This document shows positions 21,240 through 31,079 of a stretch of DNA of 64,000 nt, piece after piece. Source of the stretch: Bettongia penicillata ogilbyi (lineage: Eukaryota; Chordata; Mammalia; Diprotodontia; Potoroidae); NCBI GenBank assembly GCA_023548195.1, contig JAJHZJ010000421.1, positions 789,357 through 853,356 on the forward strand, given 5' to 3'. The notes under the pieces were generated by a model. The model had not been told where the DNA came from. It saw only the letters and a list, made by a program, of their open reading frames with translations, and did not search any database. The position numbers were made by a program, and so were the translations under genes. The stretch's first letter is position 1; the number at the start of each line of letters is the position of its first letter.

Positions 21240-22795
21240 TAATTAGTTTATGAATAAAATGATGAAATTATGAAATGGGGCAAGCATGTCCAGTTCTTTG
21301 GGTACTCAGAGGGAAGGACCGTAACTTGCAGTAGGAAATGAGGTGGCAATCACAATTTAATTAGCCACAGAGGATGGAGGAGCAAAGAGTATAGCAGAGA
21401 TAAGTTATAAAAGGAGTACAGGGGTAGACACTGTGGGGATAGGGGATGGGATGATAAAAGGAGGCAGGTAGAATGGGTAAGAGTATGAGGTGGAGGGAGA
21501 GGCAAAGTGTGAGAGGCAGTTACTCATGTAGCCATGGCTTAAAATTGGGAGCACTAGGCAGCTTGGACGCAATAGAGATGAGACAGTGCTCAGAGGTTGG
21601 GAGGTTGGGGGGGAGTAGTGGTGAGGGCAGGAATTTTAGTTCTATTATTTATTGGATTTTGGAGGGAGCAGACTAATTGTTATCGATGCCACCTTTGGGT
21701 TAGTTCATTAACATAGCCAAATCATTTCAAAGTTGTCAGTAAAAATTTTAAGTTAACATGTCCACATAATCCCAAATTTGGCTGTAATTTTGCTGATTAG
21801 GGAGTAAGCAGACACATCTTTGGCTTTAAAGATTTCAAGTTAATATGCAAATTACTAATAGGACAGAGGAAGTGTCATTTGATGTTCTCCTGGTCTTACG
21901 GCAGATGTTTGAAATTTGTCTGAAATTTACATATCACAGGACCAAAAGACCCTGACAGAAAGCCTAGGTGGTTTCTCTAATTCAATACATATTACTAGGA
22001 TGTGATTTTTGGTTAATATGTAATGAAACTGATAAATTATGCTCCTTTGATCTTTGAGATGTTTTGTGTATGACTTCCAGATTTCCCTTGGCAAATTTAT
22101 TTCCTGCTATTGCCCCTTTCTACTATACTAACTACTTAAAAACGTACCATACCAACTTGAAGGGTGTTTGTATGGGGGGAAGTTCAGGAAGACTGGAACA
22201 AGATACAATTTTAACACATTCTCTTATCCTATTAAGTGGTTAATTATTTTGTTTTTAGAAGTTAAATAAGAATTTGGAAAGGAATCATTAGGCAGAGGGT
22301 GAGGTTTTATTTCTCTATTCATTATTTGTTGACCATTTCTGCTGATTAAAATAACTTTTGCATGATAGATTCTGCATGCATCCATATACATAAATTCATT
22401 TTTTAAAAAAACCCTACATTTAAACTATAAAGTAAAATCTTTCCACCCCAAAATGTGTCCTATACCTCAAGAGAGAATTCAATGTGGCACACCATGAGGT
22501 TAATAATAGTTATGAAACTCAATAACATGGTGTTTGATAAACCAGAAGAAGAAATTACATAGGGAAGAAATCCCTATTTGATTTTAAAAAAAGAAACTGT
22601 TGGAAAAAAAAATCTAGAAAATAGACCAGCAAAAACTACATTTAGAACTACACCTTACATTATATCATACAATACATTTTAAATGCATATGTGACCCCAT
22701 TTTTAAAAATCATAGTACAAAAACTATAAAAAACAGTAGAACATATGCCTCTCACAGTTATTGGTATGAGATGATATATCCTTAACAAAACAATG
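21240..22795. other. No recognisable gene; contains direct repeat copy 2
   Basis: Apart from the direct repeat at 21,780-21,880, this is AT-rich with a purine-rich patch (21,420-21,660). No coding support. Confidence 0.45.
21780..21880. repeat. Direct repeat copy 2 (~100 bp)
   Basis: Second copy of the block at 20,398-20,497, in the same orientation, start-to-start spacing about 1.38 kb. The similarity ends after 'cagaggaagtg'. Confidence 0.85.
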
Positions 22796-22799
22796 GATA

Positions 22800-23880
22800 A
22801 AGAAGGCAGAACCAAAATAGTACAATGGTAGAAAGCAGTAGAGTCAAATTTCCCTCCACAAAATTTTTCAAACAGATCTAGAATATGCATCAGACTGAAC
22901 ACTAATGGGAAAATCCAAAAAAAAAAGTAACAATGAGTCATTTTCCAAGCCCAGTTTAGCATAGAGTGAGAGAGTGTTCTACAGACTCTGGAGATAGGGT
23001 TGGGTTAGGATTACATCTCAAGCAGAGTACTCCAACACCCAAGGAAAGACCACAGACCAAGGCTCGAGGATGTCTTGGCATGTATCAGGGAACCATCAGA
23101 CCAATACCTGAACAACACTGGAGAGAAGTGTCAACTGGAAACTTTCTTACCTACTTACCAGTTCCAGATCACAGATCCAAACAGAGCTAACTGTGTAGGC
23201 GACTTGAACAGAGCAGTGGTGTTCTTGTGCACGTAGGTGCTGGGTGATACACAGAGAAAAGAGTAAACTCAGAAGGTAGCAAGCAGCAGCAGTCTGGCTC
23301 AGATCTGAGGAGCACAATCTGGTCTCATTTCCAGTAGCTAGCCCAGTCTGCTGAGAAATAATCAGCAAGAATCCCAGACCAAAGGGAAGCCTACAGTTCT
23401 GGCACTCTGAATTGTGAAATGGATGGACAGGTTATGTAAATGTGATGGAATGTTATTATTCTGTAAAAAAAAATGAAGGAAAGGGTTTTATAAAAATCAG
23501 GGAATACTTGTATATACTGATATAGAATAAAGTGACTAGAATGAAGATAATGTTTTCAACAGTGACAATATGGCAAAGACAAACAACTGAAAGAATTAGG
23601 GACTCTTGTTAGCAACCATAATTCCAGAGGCCTAATAAGGAAACATGTTACCCCTACATCTTGATAGAGAGGGAAGGGATCAGAGGACAGAGTGAGACAA
23701 ATTTCTTGGAAATGGTCAATGTAGAAACTTGTCCTGATAGACTAAACAAATTTGTAATGGATTTTATTTTTCTTATGTTTTCTTTTAGCTGGGAGGGTAT
23801 TAGTGTAGGAGGATAAGAAGGTAGATTTTTGCTGATTGAAACAAATAAAATAGATTTAAATTCAAGTGATACAGACAATT
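22800..23880 (+). mobile_element. L1-type element, internally deleted (5' end joined to 3' end)
   Basis: The start 'ggcagaaccaaaatagtaca' corresponds to the L1/HAL1 5' end (compare 53,921 'ggggcagagccaagatggca'). The following 600 bp has 5'-UTR texture. From about 23,410 the sequence switches to L1 3'-end material ('gaatgttattattctgtaaa', 'tcagggaatacttgtatata', later 'gagggtattagtgtagga'). ORF1 and ORF2 are missing between the two parts. Assignment of the 5' part is moderate and of the 3' part good. Confidence 0.55.
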
Positions 23881-23904
23881 ACAAGACATAAAATAAATAA
23901 TTTT

Positions 23905-24260
23905 GCTGTTACTTGTCCTCCTTTTTAAAGAGGACCTATGACAGCACAATGTTGAGATGTGGATAATGTCTTAACTTGCTCATGAATTGGATTTAAGTGA
24001 TTTAGTTACACAGTAATCATTACTTTCTCTTTCATGGTTATTGAAGTCCAATGGGAAGACAAAAGTCACGATGACCAGTGATGGCCTGGGGTGCAGTGAC
24101 TGACCTGCACCTCTTTGCTGTCTAACTTAGCTCTGAGCGTTTTACGGACTCTGCTTCAGCTGCCTTCAAGGCTACTGGAGGGAACTGTTCTCATTAACCC
24201 ATTCCACTGGGGAAAGTCTTCACATGCTTGGGGCAGATATATCCCCCTAACTCACAGATG
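23905..24260 (-). mobile_element. RTE-derived element 3' end (type with 'ccattccactggggaaag')
   Basis: In plus orientation it opens with 'tttttaaagaggaccta' and includes 'catgaattggatttaagtga' and 'cattccactggggaaagtc'. The same blocks occur, reversed, at 30.43-30.97 and 56.06-56.55 kb. Confidence 0.6.
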
Positions 24261-24289
24261 AGACTGAGATCTGTTTTAGCCCATCTGCC

Positions 24290-24540
24290 AAGACAATTTT
24301 ACCAAGGTGTGGACACTGCACATGTTACAGCTTCTTATAACCACAAGGGACAGTTGCATGGACATCAAAGGTAAATGAGCAACTCTGAAAAGGGTTAGTA
24401 CTTTTAACAATCTCACTGGTAGGTGAAGGACATGGTATTGAAATATTATGCTTTGCTGTAAGAAAAGTATTTGACAAATAATTTTGTGCCTAGTCCTCCC
24501 TAAACAACTTTGATAATATGACACTGAAAAAGTTCTGAAC
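24290..24540 (+). mobile_element. CR1-like LINE fragment
   Basis: Holds a 90-bp block (about 24,396-24,486) that reappears in reverse complement at 25,980-26,069. Its text 'gtaagaaaagtatttgacaa' resembles the 'S/R-K-A/V-F-D-K' block of CR1-type reverse transcriptases. No open frame remains. Confidence 0.45.
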
Positions 24541-24639
24541 AGACAGAAGGGAGCAAGAAGGGAAGTGATTAAATAGCAAAAATATATGTTTCAAATTTCT
24601 ATGGTAAGGGCTTGGTAAACAATTTATAGGAATAATTAA

Positions 24640-24870
24640 CATATTATATACAATTATATGCATTATATTATATAAAATGTAACCATGAAATACGAATTGT
24701 ATATTTTGTATATATGTATGAATCTTCTATGTTCCTATATGAAATGTATATACATGTATGCATACATGCATATATACACATAAAAGTATCTTGTGATCAG
24801 GCTATCATTTACACATTAAGTGTATGTATGTATATGTACACACATGTATGTGTGTATGCATGCTACAAAA
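24640..24870. repeat. AT-rich and (TATG)n simple repeats
   Basis: Degenerate 'atgtatatgtaca' and 'catgtatg' units. Not coding. Confidence 0.7.
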
Positions 24871-24884
24871 ATTCACATTCCATG

Positions 24885-25600
24885 GAATAAGTTGTCAAAG
24901 GAGACAATTTTCAAAATGATTGAAAACTCTTAAAACTCGTATGAAAAATACTCTAAATAACTAATAAGAGTAATGAATATTAAAACAACCCTGAGGTTTC
25001 ACATCATGCTCTGCACATTGCCACAAATATACAGATATAGGAGTAGCAAATCTTGGAAGATTCATGGGAAGATAGGTGCACCGGTGCACTGTTGATGGAG
25101 GTGTGAATTAGTATAATTAATTTGGATTATTCAAATAAAGTGACAAAAATGTCCAAACTTTTTGACCCAAAGATTCCATTACTGATTGATAAGAAGAAAG
25201 TCCCCACATACACCAAGATGTTTGTATCGGTGGTAGTATTTCTTATGATAGCAAAGAACTAGACACAACACAGATTCCCATCAATTGGGAAATGACTAAA
25301 TAAGTTGTGTGTCTGATATGACGGAATGTTACTGTGTTGTCAGAAATGATGACTATAATGAAAATAGATCTATGTGATATGATTGAAGTAAGGAAAGCCA
25401 AAAAAGTAATACATATATATAGACATATGTACACATATATATGTATATATACATATGTATACATATTTGTGTGTGCATATGTTTATGAATATATATGTGT
25501 GTGAGCATTTGTATATATACACATATACATACATATATATGTGTATGCATGTATGCATATATATAATTTGTTTATAATGACAATGGAAATAGAACCACAA
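24885..25600 (+). mobile_element. L1 LINE 3'-end fragment (ORF2 C-terminus and 3' UTR)
   Basis: Parallel to 40,430-41,000: 'gaatattaaaacaaccctga', 'gttgatggaggtgtgaatta', 'cagattcccatcaattggga', 'atgactaaataagttgtgtg', 'ggaatgttactgtgttgtca'. No open frame survives. A TA/TG microsatellite (25,410-25,570) has expanded inside it. Confidence 0.8.
25410..25570. repeat. (TATACA/TATGTG)n microsatellite
   Basis: Alternating TA, CA and TG repeats. Minus-strand open frames of His/Ile/Tyr/Met across it are artefacts of the repeat. Confidence 0.85.
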
Positions 25601-25914
25601 AAAATGAATATTGCAAAATTATAAAGGACAGATATGTCTGGAAAGAAGAGTTATGAGAACACTTGCATCGCACACCTTTGCAGAGGTAGGAGGTCCACAA
25701 CAATTATTTATTGTTTCATACATACATATTCTCAAACTTTTTATATGTAGTGATCAGTTATTGTGCTATTTTTTTCTTTATTATTCTTTTACGTTTTAAA
25801 AATGCTCCTTTTTACATGTGATGACTACGTAGGAGGGCAAATGGGAGGGATGCTGCTGAACATTGTGGTGATTTAAAAAAATGCTTCAATGAAAACATAA
25901 TTAAAATATAGAAC

Positions 25915-26920
25915 TTTTTGTGAGTCTAGTTTTCAAAGTCCAGTTAAGCATACTCTGCCATCTTTTCCACAAGTATCACATAAAATTATTTGTCAAATAC
26001 TTTTCTTATAGCAAAGCATAATATTTCAATGCCATGTCCTTCACCTGGCAGTGAGATTGTTAAAAGTACGAACAAGATTTGGATGGAATTATTTGTTTTT
26101 GATGTACTCATGTTTACTAAATAACCATTACTTCTCTTTCCAAGTCATCACAAACCAGCTTTTTAAAAGATTTTCTAAAGTTTGTGGATTGTTTCTTTGT
26201 CTTTTTCTCTTCAGGAATTTCTATCAAACTCACTGACCTGTGGTTTGAAGAATCTGCTTCCTACCTCCCCCCACTCTTTTTTGTTAAACTGATAAATCTT
26301 TTGGCCACCTTCAACTCTATAGTTTTCCTCAGAGATCAATGAAAACAGTTCAACGATCACATCTGCAAATTCTTTCCTTATAAAAAGACGTGATTTGTCA
26401 GAGCCAAGTGACCTTAACTCATTAAGGCTGTCTCATATATCTTGAGTTAACAGTTTTTGTTCTATCCTTTCCAGTCTGAAGATTATTCTCCTTGGTAGAA
26501 AAAAGGGAAACAAATTAGAAATCCAGTAGTTTTGTTTTCACTCCATCATTTATTATTATCAGCATCTCTTCTCCTTGAAGCAGTAGCCTTAGCTTCCTTT
26601 GGTCTACCTTGACTCCTGCAAAGCAAAAATATGATAACAACAAACACAACTCTGCTGTTCTATTCCCTGTGTTTGGTTCTGTCTCTCTAAGGTCTTTTAA
26701 AATCTGAATGTATGACCTTACTGTGTGGCCATACTCATCCCTTTGGTTCTCCCTCCCCCACCCTTTTATGTTTTATGTTTTTCCTTTTTCATCAATCTCT
26801 TGCAGTAGCTGAAGATTTCAGACCAAGAGTTCTAATTCCTCTTGAGTTAATATTACTTTAGAATTTAAGGCCATGAGATATTTCTTTTATTGAATTCTGA
26901 AATATCTCTATTAAAGCTGT
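25915..26920 (-). mobile_element. CR1-like LINE fragment
   Basis: Read on the minus strand, it contains the block shared with 24,396-24,486 and ends near an RT-like 'S/R-K-x-F-D-K' stretch followed by 'acttgtggaaaagatgg'. The rest is AT-rich with recurring stops. I recognised it partly from general resemblance to CR1/L3 LINEs, so the family is uncertain. It could instead be another old marsupial repeat. Confidence 0.4.
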
Positions 26921-26924
26921 CAGA

Positions 26925-28145
26925 GAATTAACTCAATGTTCCACATAGTCCTGTTTTGTCCAACACAATGTTTTATTACTTGTCATTATGCAGAGAAAAA
27001 TTGAACATGAAAACATGAAAATTCACATCAATTTTCTCTCACAAATCAGAGTATTACTGACCAATTTATAGCTTTGCAATTGTCTTTCCTGTTAAAAAAA
27101 AAACAAAAGAAAAATTGGGAATGATACATATTTGAAAGATCATGTGGAAGTCAGAGAGAAGTAGAATGTAGGGTTAAGGAGTATTAGGAGAATGATGAAA
27201 GTATGGTTTGCAGGGTTCAGTGACCAAGTTGTGACTGGAACATCCTGGGAATATGTACTACAAGATGAGCATTGTTCTGATGAGACAGAACATTATTTAC
27301 CTGTGGAGTGTATTTTCACATATTTTTTTTCTGGTTCACGATACCTAGTCTGCTCACAGACATTAGTAGCAATGTCAGGGTCTTTCATCACACAACAAAA
27401 TAAGTTGTAGAAGTATAAGTTGTATATAAGGTCCTATAAGTTGCACATATGGTCCAATTCTATAAAGTCTAGGACTGATTTCAAACTCAATCCAAAATTT
27501 CTCCCCATAGCTCAGTGACATGATTACTTCCTCACTATTATACCCATCATTTTTACTTCTATTTCCTTCAGATTGGTTAGAATTAAGTTCAGAATAACAA
27601 TTGCCCTCATAACTGAGGAAGTATGGTGTAGCACAACATTTTTTCATAGTTTGTTCTAGGGATTCATAGGGAATCCCCATCAGGGATCCAAGAAATCAAC
27701 TATTTTCATAAGAGCACTAAGGTATTTTTATTTCTAATATGGTTATGGTGCAATACACGTAAGCAAAAGATATTTTGGGGAATCATGTGTATGTTTTTAA
27801 GAATGTAAAGAGATCAATAGGTTTGAGAACTGCTGGTATAATGGGAAAAAATGGTGTCAGAAAAACTTTGGTACAAGAAGACTACCTTTTTCTGTCAATG
27901 TGATATGGAAATCACTTCAACTCTGAACTTGAGTTTGCTCATCAGAACAAATGAATAATCTATATGACAATCTCTGATTTTTTTTTTACAACTTTGGGAC
28001 TTATAAAATCATTGTCATATCAATCAAGAATTGAACTGAATTTATGGAATCATATTTCCATATGGAAGAAAGGATTAAATTGTGCCAACTATACTGGAAA
28101 ACGGAAGTAAAGAAATGGTGCTGAGATCTGTGATGTCGGAGCGTA
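26925..28145. other. No recognisable gene; weak SINE scrap near 27,880-27,980
   Basis: Unique-looking AT-rich DNA. A minus-strand open frame at 27,375-27,680 has tandem-like ends ('cagcta/tatag' variants) but no domain. A diverged sense SINE core ('cacttcaactctgaacttga') lies near 27,910. Confidence 0.4.
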
Positions 28146-28149
28146 TAAG

Positions 28150-28330
28150 AATAGGCACTGAACAAACAGTCAAGAGACTAGGTTTTGGTACTTCAGTCTC
28201 TGCTATTAGCTGGTCCTACAATGTTAGCCACGTCATTTGATCTCACTGAGCTTCTGCTTTCTAGTCCACGTCCACAGAATAACTGGATTGAACTAGATAT
28301 CCTGTAGGTTCCTTTTTAGCTGCATGTCTT
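28150..28330 (+). mobile_element. MIR-like SINE fragment
   Basis: Contains 'agagactaggttttggtact', 'gctattagctggtcctacaa', 'ctcactgagcttctgctttc' and a diverged tail in sense order. Confidence 0.55.
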
Positions 28331-28339
28331 TATTGCTAT

Positions 28340-28710
28340 TTTGTTCATCTTTATATTACATTCTTTTTTGACCAAAAGCAGTCCATTCTATACCTTTGCT
28401 TGCCAAGATAGAAATACAAAAACAGCAGAACTAGATGGTTGAGGAGTCATCATTGTTTGCAGCCATGTTCCCCTAATGAAATAGGTAGGCCTGACTCAAG
28501 TGTGTCCCCTGTTGCACTAGGTTTAATATTGAAGTAAAATGAAGTACTCATAGGTCATTTAATAGTTAACAAAAAGAGGTTTACTTATAGTATAGAAAAG
28601 GTTATCAACAAGAATACTGTAGCACTTACTTCAGTAGACACAGAATCCTTCATCATCAAACACATTCTGAGGCCTGGTCTCTGATTATCTAGCATCATTG
28701 CTGGCTAGCT
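28340..28710. other. No gene; possible LTR-like remnant
   Basis: Mixed-composition sequence. Part of it (28,490-28,680) loosely resembles the antisense ERV LTR texture seen at 37.3 and 52.1 kb, but I found no convincing shared block. Confidence 0.3.
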
Positions 28711-29045
28711 CTTAGAATGCTTTTATTTTCTTCAGCATTTTTTTGGGTCTCCTTTACCAAGGTATTGACCCGTTTTTCATACTTTTCTTGCATCTCTCTC
28801 ATTTCTCTTCCCAGTTTTTCCTCCACCTGTCTAACTTGCTTTTCAAAATCCTTTTTGAGCTCTTGCAAGGCCTGAGCCCACCCGACATCCCCCTGGGATG
28901 TCTGGGGTACCAAGGCCCCGCCCTCCACGTCTTTCCCTGATGGCAAGAATATGTCCTCGTCCTCATCAGATCCGAAAGTCGGGATCATTTGCATCTTTTC
29001 GAAAAAGCTCTCTATAGTCTTATTTTTCTTCCCTTTTCTGGGCAT
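28695..29045 (-). pseudogene. Truncated L1-type ORF1 (N-terminal part)
   Basis: Starts M-P-R-K-G-K-K-N-K-T-I-E-S-F-F, then an acidic stretch (S-D-E-D-E-D), then a heptad-patterned coiled coil rich in Lys/Glu with L-K-K-D-F-E-K-Q. ORF1p is an RNA-binding, trimerising nucleic-acid chaperone of L1-type elements. Here only the N-terminal and early coiled-coil parts remain. The RRM and C-terminal domains are absent because the insertion ends there. The last ten codons are flanking DNA, so this is not a functional product. The retained part is intact and closely similar to the ORF1 at 61.4-62.5 kb. Confidence 0.85.
28711..28725. repeat. Target-site duplication, left copy
   Basis: 'cttagaatgctttta', matched by 'cttagaatgttttta' at 29,809-29,823 (14 of 15 identical). 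Confidence 0.85.
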
Positions 29046-29808
29046 TTTCCCAGCCAGTTACTTGACTTCTGAGATTTCTGTCCACCCCTGCCTAGATCCG
29101 CCCAGCTAGTGCTTGGGGTCTGAAATTCAAATGGGCTTTCCGCCCTCTTGGCTGCTAATCAATGTGAGCTTTAGTTCTGGTGCTGGGGTGGGGGCAGGGC
29201 CGCCTCCCAGTCTCAGCTCCCTCAGGGGCTTTATGCAAAGACCTTCAGAAATGGAGCGGTGGGGCAGGGCCTCTCCCAGGCTCAGCTCCCTCGGGGGTTT
29301 ATGCAGAGACTTTCAGTAATGAAGATCCTGCCTGCTGCTGGAGGAGTCCCAGGCCACCGCCGCAGCTGCTGCCTCCGAGCCACCCCAGCTGCTGCCTCCG
29401 CCGCCGCCCCCACCTCTGCCTCCGCCGCTTCCTCCCGAGGGGGCCCGATTCACAGCGACACCCTGCTCCCCTCTTCCAGCCCAGTTGCCTCTCTCACTGA
29501 CCTGTAGTTTCTGTGGGCGGAGGGACCTTCCCAGCCACTGGAGGTTCCGTCCCTGAAGCCTGCTCGGATCAGCTTCTCTGGGGCCGCAGCCAGGGCAGCA
29601 CTGGGGTGGGGTCCGCTTTCCAGAGCGCGACGGACCCTGGGGACGGCTCTCCAGGGCTTTCTGGAACGGTAATCTCTTCCACTCTGTTTCTGCACACCTT
29701 TCAGTGATCCAGAACTTCTGGGGAACTCTTCTTACATTAAATATATGGGCTGTGGGTTCAGAGCTTGTAAATGTGCCTCTTTCTACTCCGCCGTCTTGGC
29801 TCCTCCCC
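28726..29808 (-). mobile_element. HAL1/L1-type element, 3'-truncated within ORF1, no poly(A), with target-site duplication
   Basis: The element begins at its 5' end with GGGGGAGGAGCCAAGACGG (reading leftward from about 29,808). It has a GC-rich 5' UTR of about 760 bp and an ORF1 start at 29,043-29,045. After about 107 ORF1 codons the sequence stops matching the complete copy at 60.3-63.1 kb, at an A-rich GAAGAAAATAA site, and goes straight into the target-site duplication. No poly(A), no ORF1 C-terminus and no 3' UTR are present. Ordinary L1 copies lose their 5' end, so this is the reverse situation. The simplest reading is target-primed reverse transcription started internally on the A-rich stretch. 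Confidence 0.8.
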
Positions 29809-29823
29809 CTTAGAATGTTTTTA
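29809..29823. repeat. Target-site duplication, right copy
   Basis: Pairs with 28,711-28,725. It directly abuts the G-rich 5' end of the element. Confidence 0.85.
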
Positions 29824-29889
29824 TGCAGTACCCAAATATTTCCTTGTCAGTTTTAGACCTTCTGCCTTGGGAGCTCTGCTATCTTGAGC

Positions 29890-30150
29890 CAGCTGTTAGC
29901 ATAGTCAAATGAATCATTGGGCCTGGAATCAGGAAAACCTTAGGTCAAATATGATCTCAGATATTCAATATATGACCCTGAACAAGTCACTTAACTTCTC
30001 TTTGCCTCAGTTTTCTCAGCTGTAAAATGGGATAATAACAGTCCTTACTTCACAAGGTTGTTGTGAAGATTACAATGAGAAAGAAGTTGAAGTAATATGT
30101 GGAAAAAGCACTTAGCTCAGAGTCTGGCACATAGGATATCTTACAATCTC
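29890..30150 (+). mobile_element. MIR/THER1-type SINE
   Basis: Sense order: 'gttagcatagtcaaatgaat', 'ctggaatcaggaaaacctta', 'ctgaacaagtcacttaactt', 'cctcagttttctcagctgta', 'aaaatgggataataacagt', 'cacaaggttgttgtgaagat', 'gcacttagctcagagtctgg'. Nearly complete. Confidence 0.9.
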
Positions 30151-30429
30151 AATCCACGTTTCTTTTTATTCCCAGTCTCATTCCTTACCAGCCACCTAGC
30201 CACTGCATCAATGCCTTCTATGCTGCCTTTTCCTGCCTTCTTTCACTTACCTGAAATTATAATTCAGTCAGTACTGCCCTTGTTATGCAAAGGGTGAAGT
30301 GCATACATCTTTGTGGCACCATTCACAACCCTTGTAACTTTCCAAATCAAAATATCTTCCCTGGTCAACTTTTTGTGTTCTCTCTCCCTTACATCAGAAT
30401 GTAAACTCCTTGAGGAGTGTATAGAATAT

Positions 30430-30968
30430 TCAGTGAAGACTAGTAACTCTGTTGGCAGCGCTGGCCAAGCCCTTCTCAGGGATGCTCGTGCACCTCTGCT
30501 ATCCTTCTGTCACTCAATTCTTACCTGTGGCTCCAAAGAACTCTAACCTGTAATGGCCACACCTTGGTAAAACATCCTGACCAACAGGCTAAAGTAGAGT
30601 AAGAGTAACAGAAAGGCCTTAAACACATAGGTTTATTAGGGAGATGTCTACCTCAAGCTTATAAAGACTTTCCACAGTTGGAACATTTGAATGAAAATAA
30701 TTTATTTCAACAGCCAAGAAGACAGTTGAAGCAGACACTGCAGAGCACTTAAAAATTGCTCAGGTAGCAAAGATGCCAAGGTCATCCACTCCATCCCAGG
30801 CCAGTGCCAATCATCTCCACTGTTGTCCTGCCATTGGGTTTTGATAACTCTGGAAGAGATTGAGGCTGCAGCTTTGTGCAACTCCATTTCACTTAAATCT
30901 AAGTCATGTACAAGGTAAGACATCCCTTTGTCATATCATTGGTCTTCTTCAAAAATGAAAGATGAAAT
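30430..30968 (+). mobile_element. RTE-derived element 3' end
   Basis: Homologous to 56,060-56,545 in the same orientation: 'cttacctgtggctccaaaga', 'gtaatggccacaccttggta', 'gtgcaactccatttcactta', 'aatctaagtcatgtacaagg', and the tail 'catatcattggtcttcttc' followed by 'aaaaatgaaagatgaaa'. A 5'-truncated copy. Confidence 0.65.
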
Positions 30969-30974
30969 AGAAAG

Positions 30975-31072
30975 CTCCAAAGATAGGGACTATATTTGTT
31001 TTTGCATTTTTATTTCTAGGACTCAGCATACTCTTTGATATTTAGTAAGCATCTAATAAATGCTTTTCATTC
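30975..31072 (+). mobile_element. L2-like LINE 3' end
   Basis: 'agatagggactatatttgtt', 'aggactcagcatactctttg' and 'taagcatctaataaatgctt' resemble the conserved L2 3' tail. It directly follows the RTE end. Confidence 0.55.
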
Positions 31073-31079
31073 ATACATT

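Noticed and set aside
29330..29700. CpG-rich block as a host gene promoter island
   Set aside because: It is the HAL1 5' UTR, nearly repeated at 62.5-63.1 kb. No adjacent host exon seen.
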